Translations under genes and position numbers: made by a program | The notes under the pieces: generated by a model | What the model saw: only the letters and a program-made list of their open reading frames with translations | Database searches by the model: none | Told to the model about the DNA's origin: nothing | Shown: positions 63,471 to 64,000 of the stretch, piece after piece | Numbering within the stretch: position 1 is the first letter of the stretch | Layout: the number at the start of each line of letters is the position of its first letter | Assembly: GCF_963676475.1 (NCBI RefSeq) | Contig: NZ_OY781106.1 | Coordinates: 3,030,709 to 3,094,708, forward strand | Direction: 5' to 3' | From: an uncultured Celeribacter sp. | GTDB lineage: Bacteria > Pseudomonadota > Alphaproteobacteria > Rhodobacterales > Rhodobacteraceae | Length of the DNA: 64,000 bases

Positions 63471-64000
63471 ATGCCCGTCCAGTCCCATTCCCGCGCCGCT
63501 CAGGTGGCCTATCAGGATCTCAAGCGCCTTCATCTTGATGAGGCCGCATCTCTCGTGATCGGTTCCGTCGAAGAGCGTCGGCGTGGCGAGCGGGTCTATC
63601 TCTACGACAAGTTCCGGCTCGGCACTGAGATTCGCAGCCGTTATCTCGGCGAGGCAACACCGGAGCTTCGCGCGCGGATCGCACAAGCCGCAACGCTCAA
63701 GGCAGAGGGGGAGGCCCGGCGAAAATCCATGGCACGTCTGGCGCGGGTTCTGCGCGCCGAAGGCTTCATGGCGCCTGACCGTGACACGGGGGCGTTGTTG
63801 CTGGCCTTCGCGAAAGCAGGGGTGTTCCGGCTTGGCGGCACGCTGATCGGCACTGCTGCCTACGGGCTCTATCAGGGTGAGCTTGGGGTGCGCTTCGACA
63901 GTGAGGAGTTGGCGCAGACTGGCGATATTGATTTTGCCAGTTTCGAACGGCTGTCCGTGGCGCTTGATGACCGTGTCGAGGAAAGCCCGGACCAGATTTT
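63471..64000 (+). CDS. GSU2403-type nucleotidyltransferase-fold protein, N-terminal part (3' end outside window)
   Basis: The reading frame from ATG 63471 stays open to the window end (176 codons). YLYDKFRLGTEIRSRYLGEA, then a Lys/Arg-rich helix and GVFRLGGTLIGTAAYGLYQG followed by TGDIDFASFE match the N-terminal region of GSU2403-family proteins, where the last motif holds the metal-binding Asp-x-Asp (GDIDF). Biochemical role unknown; related nucleotidyltransferase-fold proteins include toxins of AbiEii type. It is preceded by a tandem palindromic repeat. Confidence 0.75.
   Translation, partial: MPVQSHSRAAQVAYQDLKRLHLDEAASLVIGSVEERRRGERVYLYDKFRLGTEIRSRYLGEATPELRARIAQAATLKAEGEARRKSMARLARVLRAEGFMAPDRDTGALLLAFAKAGVFRLGGTLIGTAAYGLYQGELGVRFDSEELAQTGDIDFASFERLSVALDDRVEESPDQI

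Overview
The window looks like a chromosomal segment of a marine Rhodobacteraceae (Roseobacter-lineage) alphaproteobacterium. The evidence is a petP/petR-like regulator pair, an alphaproteobacterial glpSTPQUV glycerol ABC operon, a TTT-family carboxylate transporter, RTX proteins ending in a short F-L-L tail, and moderately high GC with strong GC3 bias. This assignment rests on gene content and family recognition; no database was searched. No rRNA, tRNA, CRISPR array, phage or intact mobile element was seen.

Region 1 (1-12.9 kb) is mostly core: a truncated EamA transporter, a small membrane-anchored unknown protein, ilvE, petP-petR, xseB-ispA-dxs (isoprenoid precursors), an MFS exporter, an SDR protein, AMP nucleosidase, an HU-type DNA-binding protein, a second EamA transporter, a decayed AEC-type carrier and aroC.

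Region 2 (13-28 kb) is a surface-polysaccharide locus. The minus-strand run begins with two glycosyltransferases, then an ABC-2 exporter (KpsE/KpsT/KpsM-like), then gmhA, an hddC-gmhB fusion and hddA. These last three give a route from sedoheptulose-7-phosphate to GDP-D-glycero-alpha-D-manno-heptose. The run ends with a sulfotransferase, two uncharacterised proteins and two more transferases. Two further transferases run the other way. The likely product is a heptose-containing, possibly sulfated, capsule-like glycan.

Region 3 (28-37.3 kb) encodes secreted proteins: a 1034-residue RTX protein and, divergently, a kexin-like S8 protease with a P-domain and RTX repeats. TrhO follows, then a disrupted glycoside-hydrolase-like gene broken by frameshifts, a stop codon and a fragment of an IS6-family transposase.

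Region 4 (37.3-51.8 kb) is central carbon uptake: tctA/tctB/tctC, an iron-type alcohol dehydrogenase translationally coupled to glpK, the complete glpD-S-T-P-Q-U-V-K set and divergent glpR. GlpS and GlpT carry complementary defects in their ABC motifs, implying one canonical and one degenerate ATP site.

Region 5 (51.8-63.4 kb) is a possible Baeyer-Villiger catabolic island: a LIV-type (HAAT) ABC importer, an alpha/beta hydrolase, an AcoR-like regulator that has lost the GAFTGA loop and Walker B acids, a type II flavin monooxygenase and a zinc alcohol dehydrogenase. A PAS-LuxR regulator is divergent from it. A palindrome cluster lies between the regulator and the monooxygenase. The window ends in a truncated GSU2403-type nucleotidyltransferase-fold gene preceded by two palindromic 37-bp-period repeats.

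No single wholly new system is proven here. The best leads are the Baeyer-Villiger module with its unusual regulator, the asymmetric GlpST ATPase pair, and the two unknown proteins in the sulfated/heptosylated glycan operon.
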